Origin: Erpobdella octoculata
Taxonomy: Eukaryota > Annelida > Clitellata > Hirudinida > Erpobdellidae
Direction: 5' to 3'
Length of the DNA: 64,000 nt
NCBI GenBank assembly: GCA_963978895.1
Contig: OZ022246.1
Coordinates: 24,150,526 to 24,214,525 of the forward strand
Below, in pieces: positions 1-10,204 of the stretch (positions are counted from its first letter, which is position 1; each line of letters begins with the position of its first letter). The notes below the pieces were generated by a model. The model made no database searches and was not told the origin of the DNA. It saw nothing but the letters and a program-made list of their open reading frames with translations. Both the position numbers and the translations under genes were made by a program.

Positions 1-988
1 ACACATTAAAATGCACGGCTGTTGAATATACTAGTCCATCTGATAGCTTTGCTGGTTGTTGGATTCACGATGATCCAAATATATCACACACTCCAGGATA
101 TAAAGCCGATAACTTGTTTGCCATTATATTTAGAGCAAATAAATCAGTTGATATTTGTATTGGAGACATATCAGATAGTTAGTATTTTTAAAACATTATT
201 TTATTTTTTTCAACTTCATTCTACCAATTAAATACTTAAATAAAATAATGTTCAAACCAGTAAAATTTGTGACGACCGCTACAAATTCTCCACATGTAAC
301 TTCAACAAACACAGCAGGTATTTAGAATTTTATTTTAATTTTGTTCTTCAAACATAAATTTCAACATTTTTGATGGATGTTTATCAGGACAAAATGTACA
401 TGACGAAAACAATCCCAATCGTAAGTTTTTGTGGTAAAATGTATATTTAAATGAGCATAAATTTGTCAATTATTAAATAAAAAATTACTTTCAGCGTTTT
501 CAAATTTATTAACATTTTTGTTTTAGGAAACCTTCTTATAAGTATTCTTGTTCCAGTTTTTATTTTACTTGCCATCATTATTGCAATAACTGTTATCATT
601 GTTTATTTTTGGAAAAAATCAAAACGAAATAGGTTGATTCTATTTTTAAATATTGACATAATTCTATTCTAAAATACTTATAAATACAAATTTTATAAAT
701 TGAAACATTTTTTTAGAAGATAATCATTATGTTTATAATTACTCAATAAATTTTATTATAATTAATTATAAAATACATTTATTTTTACTTCGTAAAAGAA
801 AACCTTCAAGCACCTCCAGCATAGTAGTTGAAGAACAATTGGCTCTTCCTAATTATGCCGCTGTTGACAAACCACTCAACTACATCGACATTGAATTTCA
901 AAAGAAAGAAAACATTGGCCCTCCGCAGATAACCAATGATGATAACACAACTTCATCACACATTTATTACAATACAGAGATATCATGA
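1..988 (+). CDS. R1, receptor gene, 3' part only (PAN end, stalk, TM, ITIM tail)
   Basis: The window opens inside the PAN-like exon, so the signal peptide, CTLD and first PAN cysteines lie outside. Exons I infer: 1-177 (PAN end, with the family signature KSVDICIG), 261-317 and 388-420 (Thr/Asn-rich stalk), 527-632 (TM helix followed by W-K-K-S-K-R-N), 799-988 (cytoplasmic tail, stop 986-988). The tail carries NYAAV, LNYIDI (fits the ITIM pattern L-x-Y-x-x-I) and a terminal IYYNT. Exon order, stalk exon sizes (57 and 33 bp) and tail match R5 closely, and the spacer to the next gene is also shared, so R1 and R5 are duplicates. A possible AATAAA signal is at about 1222. Likely a membrane receptor with inhibitory-type signalling; ligand unknown. 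Confidence 0.85.
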
Positions 989-2288
989 TCAACATTCACC
1001 TAACTTTCTGACACCAATACCTAAAAATTCTTGAAAGCTTTATTTAGTTAATTTAAAATTAATTGTTTATCTGATTTCCGTTTCCTTTCAGCAGCAAATT
1101 ATTTAATTTTTTTAGCATGGCTAATTAATTTTTTTATTTAATGCAATTTTTTTTATTTTAATCTGTTTTGAAAACAAAATGATGTAAAGTTGTCCTCACA
1201 CATGATTATATTGTTAAGGTAAATAAAGTTGATTTAGCTATAATTATGATTCATTTTAATTGTACTTAGAATATCGGTGAACTTATTTATTTACATCAGA
1301 AGTAAAAACCAGTCATAAACATTAATTATTAAACAGAATGAAAAAAGATATATAGTTATTTGCTGATATATTTATTTGCGTTTTGTATTATTGCTCACAT
1401 TTGATCTTCAAGCTGGTTCTTCAACCACTTGCTCTTTGTATTCAGCCAACTGCATGATTCAAACACTTATAAATTTAAATGAAATTTATTCATTGACATA
1501 AAAATATTGACTGCAACGTAGCATTTTAACTGAAAATGTCTGTCTATTATATGTTTTGTATGTTTCCTGTATTGAATTTTATAAAAAAAAATAATTTAAC
1601 AATCACGTATTTGAGCTAATTTTCCTTCTACTCCTAGTTGAGACTGACATTAGTTGGAATGGAAGCTGAGTTGACCATAGCTGTAAAATTGAACTTCTTC
1701 AAAATAACAATTACGCGATGCGGGATTTATTCAGAGTTCTTTAAATTAAGCACCTCCAGCGTAGAAACAAAAGATTTTATTGCTGCACTACTGTTATAGC
1801 TGACTTGACATGTTAATTAATCTAAAACATTTTCAACCCTCGAATGTTTAAACAAAATATATTTTCGACAAGTAAAATAAATTACATTGACAATAATCAT
1901 TATCTTTTAAGAAATTTGAATTCTAAAATGGCTAAATTATCACTTAAGACATATGTTAGCTGCTTGATGCTTTAAAAACAAGCTTCAAAAGTGACCAAAG
2001 AGTCATTTGTTAAATACTGATGTACAACTTGGAAATTTTATAGGGCTATCTAATAAGTACTCAATGAAGTTTACAAACGTTTACATTTATTGATTTGTAA
2101 CTTTAATTGGTTTCTATTTATAGCTTTTTGATTATTCATATTTTAAAATCAGAGTACTTAATGTTGCGTTATTGAGTGATTGATAAGAAGCTAACACTAC
2201 AGAGCTGTTGTAACTACCTGTACATGTTTAACAATAATAACTACTTTTTGAAATTGCCAAATGTTTTTAAAACGAACAAATTTTAAAC
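989..2288. other. Intergenic spacer R1-R2, duplicated at 16075-17425
   Basis: No gene seen. The stretch from about 1380 to 2288 is a diverged copy of 16490-17425, with long near-identical blocks such as TTCAACCACTTGCTCTTTG (about 1420 and 16530). The block ACACTACAGAGCTGTTG at about 2195 lies just upstream of R2 and recurs before R6 and R5. Confidence 0.8.
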
Positions 2289-3907
2289 ATGTTTAAATTT
2301 TATTCAAGGATTTCTCATGTAAACGTTTTGTTTCTGACGTTGTTTATTCAAATGATAGATGGAGAAGTATATCGTTGGTGTGATCCTTATGAGACATATT
2401 GTTTGTTTTCATTTGGACCTGAATTAACTGTTTCTAATTTAACGGAAGCTCAACAATTTTGTACGGAAGCTAAATATGGCAGCTGGCCTGTTGAAATTAT
2501 AAATGATCGAATAAAAAATCGCTTGACACAATTTATGAAAAATAACTCGTTGCCAAGCAATTCTTCAGTAATTCTTAATGCTGAGTTGAGAAATAATGGT
2601 TGGTATTGGATTCAGAACAATCAAGGTAAACAAACAAGTTATTGATTGAAATAATAATTATTGCATAACAAATATTGAATAAATAATTACATTTATTTTC
2701 TTACAGTTATAACAGACACTGGCTTGCCAGAAAACGGTAGTTTATGCTTTATGTATAACACATACAAAGCATGTTCAAAAATTCTTGAAAGTACAGTTGT
2801 TTGTACTACAGGTATTGAATTTTTAACTTAATAAAAGTATTTATTACAATCAATAACTTTGTTTGTTTTCATTTTAGAATGTAAAGCAGCGTGGATAAAT
2901 TTTGAACAGAAAGCAGTTGATGGAGCAGAGTATCATTATGAAGATATACGCAGTTCACCAGAATGTAAAGACAAATGTGAAGTTGACGATGCATTGAAAT
3001 GCACGGCTATGGAATTCACTAATTCATCGTCTTCTGCAAATGCTGGCTGTTGGATTCACAATAATTCTAATATACTAAACGCATCTAAGGGATACAATGC
3101 CAATAATTTGCTAGCCGTTATACAAAGAACAAACAAAACCGTAGACATTTGTGTTGGAAATATACCAAGTAACTCAACTTTTGTAAGTTTGTTAATTATT
3201 ATCTTTTAATTTAAATAAGTCAAACAACTATTAAACAGTGCCAATTCGGACTACTACCACAGTTTTTTCGCATATTACTTCGACGAATGCAGGAGGTATT
3301 ACAGTTTGTTTTTAAAAACCATTTATAAAACATTAAATAATTGTTTATCCAACTGAAGTACCTGTATTGAAAAAAAAATCACGTTTTGTATTATTATTCT
3401 GTGTTTATAATTGAATTAAAAAATAATTGTACATAATTATTCACTTAACCACAATTTTGTTTTAGACAACATTTTTATCAGTGTCCTTGTTCCAGTAATT
3501 GTGGCAATTTTAGTTGTTGTTATAATATTTATTGTCGTTGTTTGCCTCTGGAAAAAATCAAAACACAAAAAGTTTGTATCAAATTCTTATGTTAGAATAA
3601 ATGAAAATTAAAACGCTTAAACTTATAATAACAAATTATTAAATGTAAAAAATATATTTCAAATAACTATAGTTTTTTTTATAAATAAAACATACTAATA
3701 TTTTATATTTCCTAAAGAAAACCTTCAAACACTTCCAACATAGTAGTTGAAGAACAACTGGCTCATCACAATTATGCAGCTGTTGACAAACCACTCAACT
3801 ATATTGACATTGAATTTCAAAAGAAAGAAAACATTTTAAGCCCAGAGATGAAAGATGATGATAACACAACTTCATCACACGTTTATTACAACACGGCGAC
3901 TTCATAA
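2289..3907 (+). CDS. R2, CTLD-PAN-TM receptor with ITIM-type tail
   Basis: Exons 2289-2625, 2707-2811, 2878-3168, 3239-3295, 3466-3571 and 3718-3907 join to an open frame of 361 residues. Exon 1 encodes a signal peptide and the CTLD start (YRWCDPYETYCLFSFG, then E-A-Q-x-x-C and SWPVEI); exon 2 holds the last three CTLD cysteines; exon 3 is the PAN-like domain (ECKAAW to KTVDICVG, six cysteines). Many N-x-S/T sites suggest a glycosylated surface protein. The TM exon is followed by W-K-K-S-K; the tail has NYAAV, LNYIDI (ITIM pattern) and VYYNT. It pairs with R6 as a duplicate. Two further TM/tail cassettes follow downstream (4536-6322) and could be alternative 3' ends. Function as a recognition receptor is inferred from architecture only. 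Confidence 0.9.
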
Positions 3908-4535
3908 TCAACTTTCGCATAGTTTTCTGAAACCATTACATGAAAGTTTTGACAATTTCATTTAGTTAATTTGAAATTAATTCTACATCTAATTTCAGTT
4001 TGATTTTAGCTGCAAATCATTTAATTGTAATTAATTATTTTTTATTTAATGCGATTTTTTCATTTTAATTTGTTTTGAAGACCAAATGATGAAGCAGTAT
4101 CCCCAAACAATTTTATTTTCTTGATATGTTATAATTTTCATCAGTTTTCATGTTATGATTTACACTAATTGTTCACATATAATTTGTGAACCTTTTTATT
4201 TAAATCAGAAGTACAAACCAGTCATAAACATTAATTATCAAACAGGAAGAAGGAAACATAGATAATTATTTATTTTTATATTTATTTGCGTTCTGTATTT
4301 GTGCTGGTTTTTCAACCACTTGCCCTTTGTATTCAACCAACTGTATGATTGAAAAACTTCTAAATTTAAATGAAAATTTATTTATTGACATTAAAATATT
4401 GACTGCAACGTAGCAATTTTAAAAAATGCAACAAATTGTTTTTAAATGTTGTTACAAAATTTTTAATTTTCGTATTATAAAGTTATTTATATTTAATTTT
4501 TTTACTGATTAATAATTGTACTAAAATTTGTTTAG
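3908..4535. other. Spacer after R2
   Basis: No gene. The part from about 4280 to 4400 repeats the conserved post-gene block also found after R1 and R5 (TTCAACCACTTGCCCTTTG at about 4312). Confidence 0.7.
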
Positions 4536-4944
4536 AAGATAATCTCATCAGTATCTTTGTTCCAGTGATCGTAGTTGTATTATCTATTGTTGTTGTAATA
4601 TCTGTTGTCGTTGTTTCGATCTGGATAAATAATAAAAACACAACAGGTGTGTTTTTATTATTTATGTTTAAATCACTAAAAAACAAAATTAATGAAAAAT
4701 TATGTTAATTTGAATTTTAAAAATTAAAAGAGTAAATAAGTTTAGTATTTTGATTGCCAATTTTTGTTTTTATAAATTCGAAACAGAAAAACAACAACAG
4801 GCAACTTAAGCATAGTTAAAAATTAACTGCCTGCCAATTATGCAGCTGTTGAGAAACCACTCAACCAAACGGACACTCCACAGATAAGAGATTGTTGAAA
4901 ACGCAACTTCATTACACGTTTATTATAAAACAGACGTATCGTAA
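4536..4944 (+). pseudogene. Degenerate TM + tail cassette
   Basis: A TM-like exon (about 4536-4646, NLISIFVPVIVV then a long V/I run) is preceded by TTTAG and followed by a GT donor. A tail-like stretch at about 4787-4944 still shows NYAAVEKPLN, but the LNYIDI region is damaged by deletion and the end is out of frame (the remains of the N-T-T-S-S-H-V-Y-Y end are read in another frame). The TM exon also ends in the wrong phase for this tail. It is a decayed copy of the R1/R2 type 3' end, with no CTLD or PAN exons attached. Confidence 0.7.
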
Positions 4945-5260
4945 TCGACATTTTCATAACTTTTTGAAACCACAGCTTGAAAGTTCCTTAATGTTTTATT
5001 TCGATGATTTTAAAGCATGCGTTCATATCATTTTTGCCTGGTTTTGGCTATAAATAAAAATAAATTGTTGTTTGAATATTTGCGTATGGTTTGTTGTTTA
5101 TATTCAGTTTAATGCTCAAATTTAAATTTTGTAAAATCTTCAGGAAGCAATTTCATCTTTTACGAAGCTCTCATCAATTCAGTTGTACTTGTTGTTTCAA
5201 TAATGTTTTTAAATAAAACTTTTAAATCCTTGAAATTAAATCAAATGATTTGTTTACCAG

Positions 5261-6322
5261 ATGATCTTAGAATCAAAATTGCTGTTCCTGTGGTTGTTGT
5301 TCTTGTTATCATCATCATGACCACCGTTGTTATTGTTCTGCTAAGGAGAATGTTTACACATAAAAAGTTAGATCTCTAAGTTTTTTTTTATTAAAGTTAG
5401 AATTTGTTGTTCTAATATTGACTGGCATAATAATTGTCATTTAATAAAAAAAGGCAATAATCTAACATATAGGTAACTAATCATTGAAAATATAATTAAA
5501 ACATTATCATACAATTCAACAACAAAAATAAATAAACGGTTTCTATTTAAAAATAAAAAGAAAAAAGTTCTTTTAAAATCTAAAAATTTGTTCGTCGTTA
5601 TTGTTGCGCTGTGTCTGAAATGTAAGAACATAATAATATGTTAAAGTTCAATCCCGTGCCAAACAAAAGTGTGTAGGTACTGCTCCTAAGATTTACTTTT
5701 GGGGATGTTTTTCTGGCAGCTTTTGTCTGTATACGTTTGTAGTTTTGTTATTGATGAACTATGTTTAGTGAACCATCTCTTTAATATTTCCAACATAATG
5801 TTTCCCGCGTTAAAAGCACTTGTCGGAAAAGTTCAATCATTCGATTTTCATGTCTAACATTTATTTGGGCTGAGTAGGCTAGAAAAAATTGAAAACTACA
5901 CAGCTGATCTGGAAATTTAAATAACGTTCACGTTATTACAATTTTGTGTAGAAAATCTTGTGATGGACAATGAAACTCATAATTAAATTTTTTGTTCTAG
6001 ATTATTTGAAATTATTTTTTGAACAAAGTCCTTGAATTTTTGAAAATTGCGAATATATTTGTAGTTTCTTATAACTAAATTATTTTTTTTTAATTTTATT
6101 TAACAACGATATTTATATTTGTTATGCTAATTTATAAACCGTTTCTTTAAATAATTATACAGAACCAACTTTCCATCACCAGAAGAACAAGAAGAAGAAC
6201 AAGGGGCAGACAAATCACAGAACACGAATTCTGTCCAAGGAAATGAAATTTATAATCAACTTTCAACAGAGCCGAATAATTATGGAATGATAGAACATAT
6301 TTACGAAAAATTAGAAGTTTGA
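5261..6322 (+). CDS. Orphan TM + ITAM-like tail cassette (intact)
   Basis: Two exons without any ectodomain: 5261-5366 (TM, after TTTACCAG; LRIKIAVPVVVVLVII then LLRRMF) and 6163-6322 (tail, stop 6320-6322). Both have exactly the lengths (106 and 160 bp), phases and nearly the sequence of the R7 TM and tail exons at 22837-22942 and 23702-23861. The tail reads EIYNQL, NYGMI, HIYEKL, so YNQL and YGMI are six residues apart, as in an ITAM. Both frames are open and the splice sites look good, so it may serve as an alternative 3' end for R2 by splicing past the R2 TM exon; otherwise it is a recent relic of a duplicated gene that lost its 5' part. Confidence 0.7.
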
Positions 6323-7835
6323 AAATGCCGATTAAATTTCAATTTAAAAAATGTAATTTGTTTTTTATCCAACTAATAAAATAATATAATTAGTATTTTG
6401 AACATTTTCAAAAGAGCTTAAATAACAAATGTTTTTTAGTCATGATTTTGACACGTTTAAAGTAAAAATGAACGTTTTGTTTTAGAAAATATAGAAACAA
6501 TTAAATTTCTGTACAGTCCTACAGAAATATTACTAAATCAGTTAGAAATAAAAAAAAATTATTATGCTGAATGTCTTTTGTATGCATAACTCAGCGTAAG
6601 CATTAAAACATAGTTTCAGATTGTCTATCATGGTTTTCAATCAACAGTTTAATTTTTTTAATTATATTACATTTTTAATATTGACTTGATTGTTATCATT
6701 ATTGAAGTTTTTGTTTTCATAGTCATTGTCGTCATGTCCTCATTATCGTAATCTTCGTCGTCACTACCACAACCCTTAGTCTCCGACACCGACAACGTCA
6801 CCGTCACCATCATCATCGCCATTTTCATCATCACGACTATCGTCATCATCACCATTGTAATCTTCGTCGTCACTACCACAACCCCTAGTCTCCGACACCG
6901 ACACCGTCACATCATCACCATCACCACTATCATCATCATCACCATCATCATCGTGATCATCATCATTAATTATCATTATTAAGAAGCATTGCAAGCAAGT
7001 AGCTGAACAAAGCAGATTTTCAGCCTCTAAGCAACAATTACATCAACGATCCTTTTTTCAGTAAAGTTGTGTCATACACTTATTTGCTACCGATTTAAAT
7101 ATTTGGCCAGACAAAGGAAGTAAAGCATGATTCAAAGGTCGTCGGCATGTTTAGTCAAGCCCAAAACTCTGCAGTAAAAATGTTTTGATGTTTGGAGTCC
7201 AATTAAAAAGGAAAGTTTTAACATGAAACCAGAAACTTCATATTGCAATGATTTAAGCTATAGTGGACTGTATTTGAGTTGAAGTAAACTAGAAACACTT
7301 TAAGATACAATAAAACTGCAAACATACCTATATATGTGTTAACTTGAAATAAAATCTGATCATAATAATATTTTTTTAAATATTACCCATTCAAATGCTA
7401 CAATAGACCGTTATTCACTGGTGTGACACAAATAGAAACTAACATTAAAGAACTGTTGAACACAATTAGGGCTTTATTTACTTACCTGTATTCAGGATAT
7501 ATAGTGGTCGTCGTCATTGACGTCGTCGTGGTAATCGTCAACGTCATCGTCATCGTCATCATCATCGTAATCATGACAATCATGATTAGTGAAGTACATC
7601 GCAAGCAAGTAGCTAAACAAAGTATATTTTCAAACGTATCAGCCACTGTCAGCAACAATAACGCCGACATTCTTTCTTTTGTAACGTTTTGTCAAAAGTT
7701 ACCAACCTGAATATTTAGCTAGATGAGGAAGTAAAATGTGGTATGAAAGTTGAATATATGATTAGCCATGCCCTTTAGCTTTACTGTTGAGAAAGTTTTG
7801 ATGTTTGAAGTCAAATACAAAAGAAAAGTTTTAAA
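6323..7835. other. Spacer with CAT/CGT-rich simple repeats and duplicated R3 5' flank
   Basis: No gene supported; the ORFs here are translations of trinucleotide-rich DNA. About 6680-6975 and 7498-7580 are ATC/GTC-rich. The flank GCAAGCAAGTAGCT is present at about 6988 and 7599, and the sequence before the R3 start (GTTTTGATGTTTG and AAAGTTTTAA followed by ATGAAA) also occurs at about 7180-7230, so the R3 upstream region has been tandemly duplicated. Confidence 0.7.
6680..6975. repeat. ATC/GTC-rich simple repeat with internal duplication
   Basis: Imperfect trinucleotide-rich DNA. An internal block containing CTTCGTCGTCACTACCACAA and then CTCCGACACCGACA occurs twice (about 6754 and 6864), so the tract grew by a step of about 110 bp as well as by small steps. 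Confidence 0.75.
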
Positions 7836-9279
7836 ATGAAATTAAACCTTCACATCGCAGTAATTGTTATTGCAAACTTTCTGCAGGTGTCAAATGCTAA
7901 ACTTTACAGCCAATGTTACCCTTACGAAACTTTTTGTTTATTTTCTTACGGTCTAAGTTTGACCGCTTGCAGTCTTGAAGATGCTAATCGAGTTTGTACG
8001 GAGGCTAAAAACGGTAGTTGGCTGCTGGAAAAACCAACTTCTCCTGAATCTGATGCACTGAATCAGTTTTTAATGACGTTTGCGTTTCCACTGAATGCAA
8101 AAATTATTTTCAGCAATGGTATACATATTGTTTTATTTAAATTCAACTTTATTTGAATAACTCATAAAAATGGTTTAAAAAAATAATGTATTCATTCAGA
8201 TTCATGGCAAACTGTTGATTCTTTAATCAACAACAAATCCTCTGTTAATCCAACTGCTTCTCAATCACCAGGTTCATTCAATGTGATATGCAAATCAAGT
8301 TGGTAACATGTTTAATTTATCTGTTAATAAGTTTATTTATTACGTTTTTGCATTTGTTTCTGAGGTTGTTTTGCTACGTGGGAAGGAACCACACAACAAA
8401 TTGATGTAACATCTAATTCCCGACAGATATATCCATCTGGAATTAATGCTCTGGAAGATTGCAAATCATCATGCGAAACTTATAAATTTTCAGACTGTTC
8501 TTCAATTACATGGACTTACATGGGTCCTGTGCCAAAAACTTGCATTCTTTATATTGTTCCTGTAACATATATCGTGCATCAACGCTCCTATGTCTATCTA
8601 TTTTCTATAAATCGCACGGAAAAAACTGTTGAAAACTGCGTTGGACATCTTTCGGGTATTTAGTAATTCACATTTAAATTTAAAATTATTTTTTTTTGAA
8701 ATTAATAGTATTTTGTGTAGGTAATTTATAACTTTTTTTTTATTTGAAGAACCTACCAGCCAATATTGTCCTAAACTTAGTTTAGAGACAACCGTTTACA
8801 TCAACACCAATTTGACAATACTACCTTTAAAAACAACAGCTTTCGTCAACACCAGTTTGAATACATTAACGCCTATGGAAGATCAAAATAATATATTCAG
8901 TAAAAGATTTTTCATATATGAAACCAATACAATTATGATATCTTAAAGTTATTTTATTTAAATAATTTTTTCAGAAAAATTAACAGCAATTTTTGTCTCA
9001 TGTACAATCATATTCCTTATTACAACAGTCATCTTAGCTTGCTTATTATACATAAAAATTTATAAAAGGTAAGATTTGATTATTTTGATTAAAAATATAA
9101 AATGCATTATAAATTAATAGTTCATTTTTTTAAACTGAGCCAGAAATCAGCCAAGAAGTAACATTCCAGAAGGTGACCCGTCAAACGATCATTACAATAC
9201 GGCTGGATCATCATCTGACAGTGAAAATAAATATACCGATCTTAATGATAGCGATGTTGTTTATCATAACAGTAATTAG
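7836..9279 (+). CDS. R3, divergent family member
   Basis: Exons 7836-8118, 8200-8298, 8365-8655, 8750-8899, 8975-9068 and 9144-9279 give 350 residues. It has a signal peptide (MKLNLHIAVIVIANF) and keeps C-x-PYETFCLFSYG and CTEAKNGSW, but the CTLD is eroded: the W-Y-W-I strand of exon 1 is missing and exon 2 has one cysteine (VICKSS). The PAN-like exon starts CFATWEG and ends KTVENCVG with altered spacing. A 50-codon Thr-rich stalk follows, then a TM helix and a short tail with KYTDL and VVYHN. All exons are open and splice sites are present, so it is probably functional but under different constraint from its neighbours. The exon 2 donor (A|GTTGGT at 8298) is the least certain boundary. Confidence 0.8.
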
Positions 9280-10204
9280 TTTTAATATGCATTTCATAGC
9301 AAACTGTAATTCTTACAAATAGTTTTTTTCAAATATAAATTGATATTTTAATTATTTGTGTAGTTTTAATAAATAATGGTCATCACGAATCTGTTTTATG
9401 TTTGAAAACTAAACTAACAGAATAAATAAACACATAGATTAAATAAAATGTGTTTATTTTTATAACATCAAACTATTCAGGTGTTATATTTCAATGACAC
9501 TTTTTGAAGGAAGTTGTGTCACAAAATATAGTAGGCCACCAAATATGAGCGTTCAATTTTAAGTAAGCTTGTTCACCTTCTAGCTAGCTAATGAATAGCA
9601 ATGCAACAGTAGTCGAATTTAATATTTTACAAAAACATTCCAAATTTTTGATATAAATGTATTTATTAGCCGACTATTTATTTAAAAACTAAAAACATGT
9701 AACATGATTTTATAACAAATGCTGCACAAACATTTTTTATAACTAATTTGGCTTAACTTATTATCTAAATTAATATATTTGGAACTAAGTAAAAATACCA
9801 TCACAGTTTTGAATAAATTAATAAATTATAAATAAAGAAGTGAATGAACGACCATCGAATGATTACTATTTTTAGGACAACAAAAACTACATGAAGAGAC
9901 CTATACTATTCATTTTCTATTAGCTTTCTGTTTAATTCAATAGATCAATAGAAGTGTATTGAAAACAAACTGTATCAAATGAGATATAATTTCATAATGT
10001 TTAAATTTAATAATTGATAATTTATTTACTAACTTATTACAAGGATACAAGGAAATGCTAATTGCAAATGTGATGAACATAGAGAATTACACAATGGAGC
10101 TGTTAAAAATTATCCAATTTTTAATTGATTAAACATGTTCAAAGTATAAATGTGCGTCTTAAATATTGACTATATTTTGAATTTAACGTATACAATATCA
10201 ACAG
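9280..10204. other. Spacer R3-R4
   Basis: AT-rich; no gene, clear repeat or RNA gene recognised. A weaker form of the promoter block (ACACAATGGAGCTGTTAAAA, about 10090) lies upstream of R4. Confidence 0.6.

Noticed and set aside
6667..6994. Asp/Met-rich ORFs on the minus strand
   Set aside because: They are translations of ATC/GTC-rich simple repeat DNA and lack family features.
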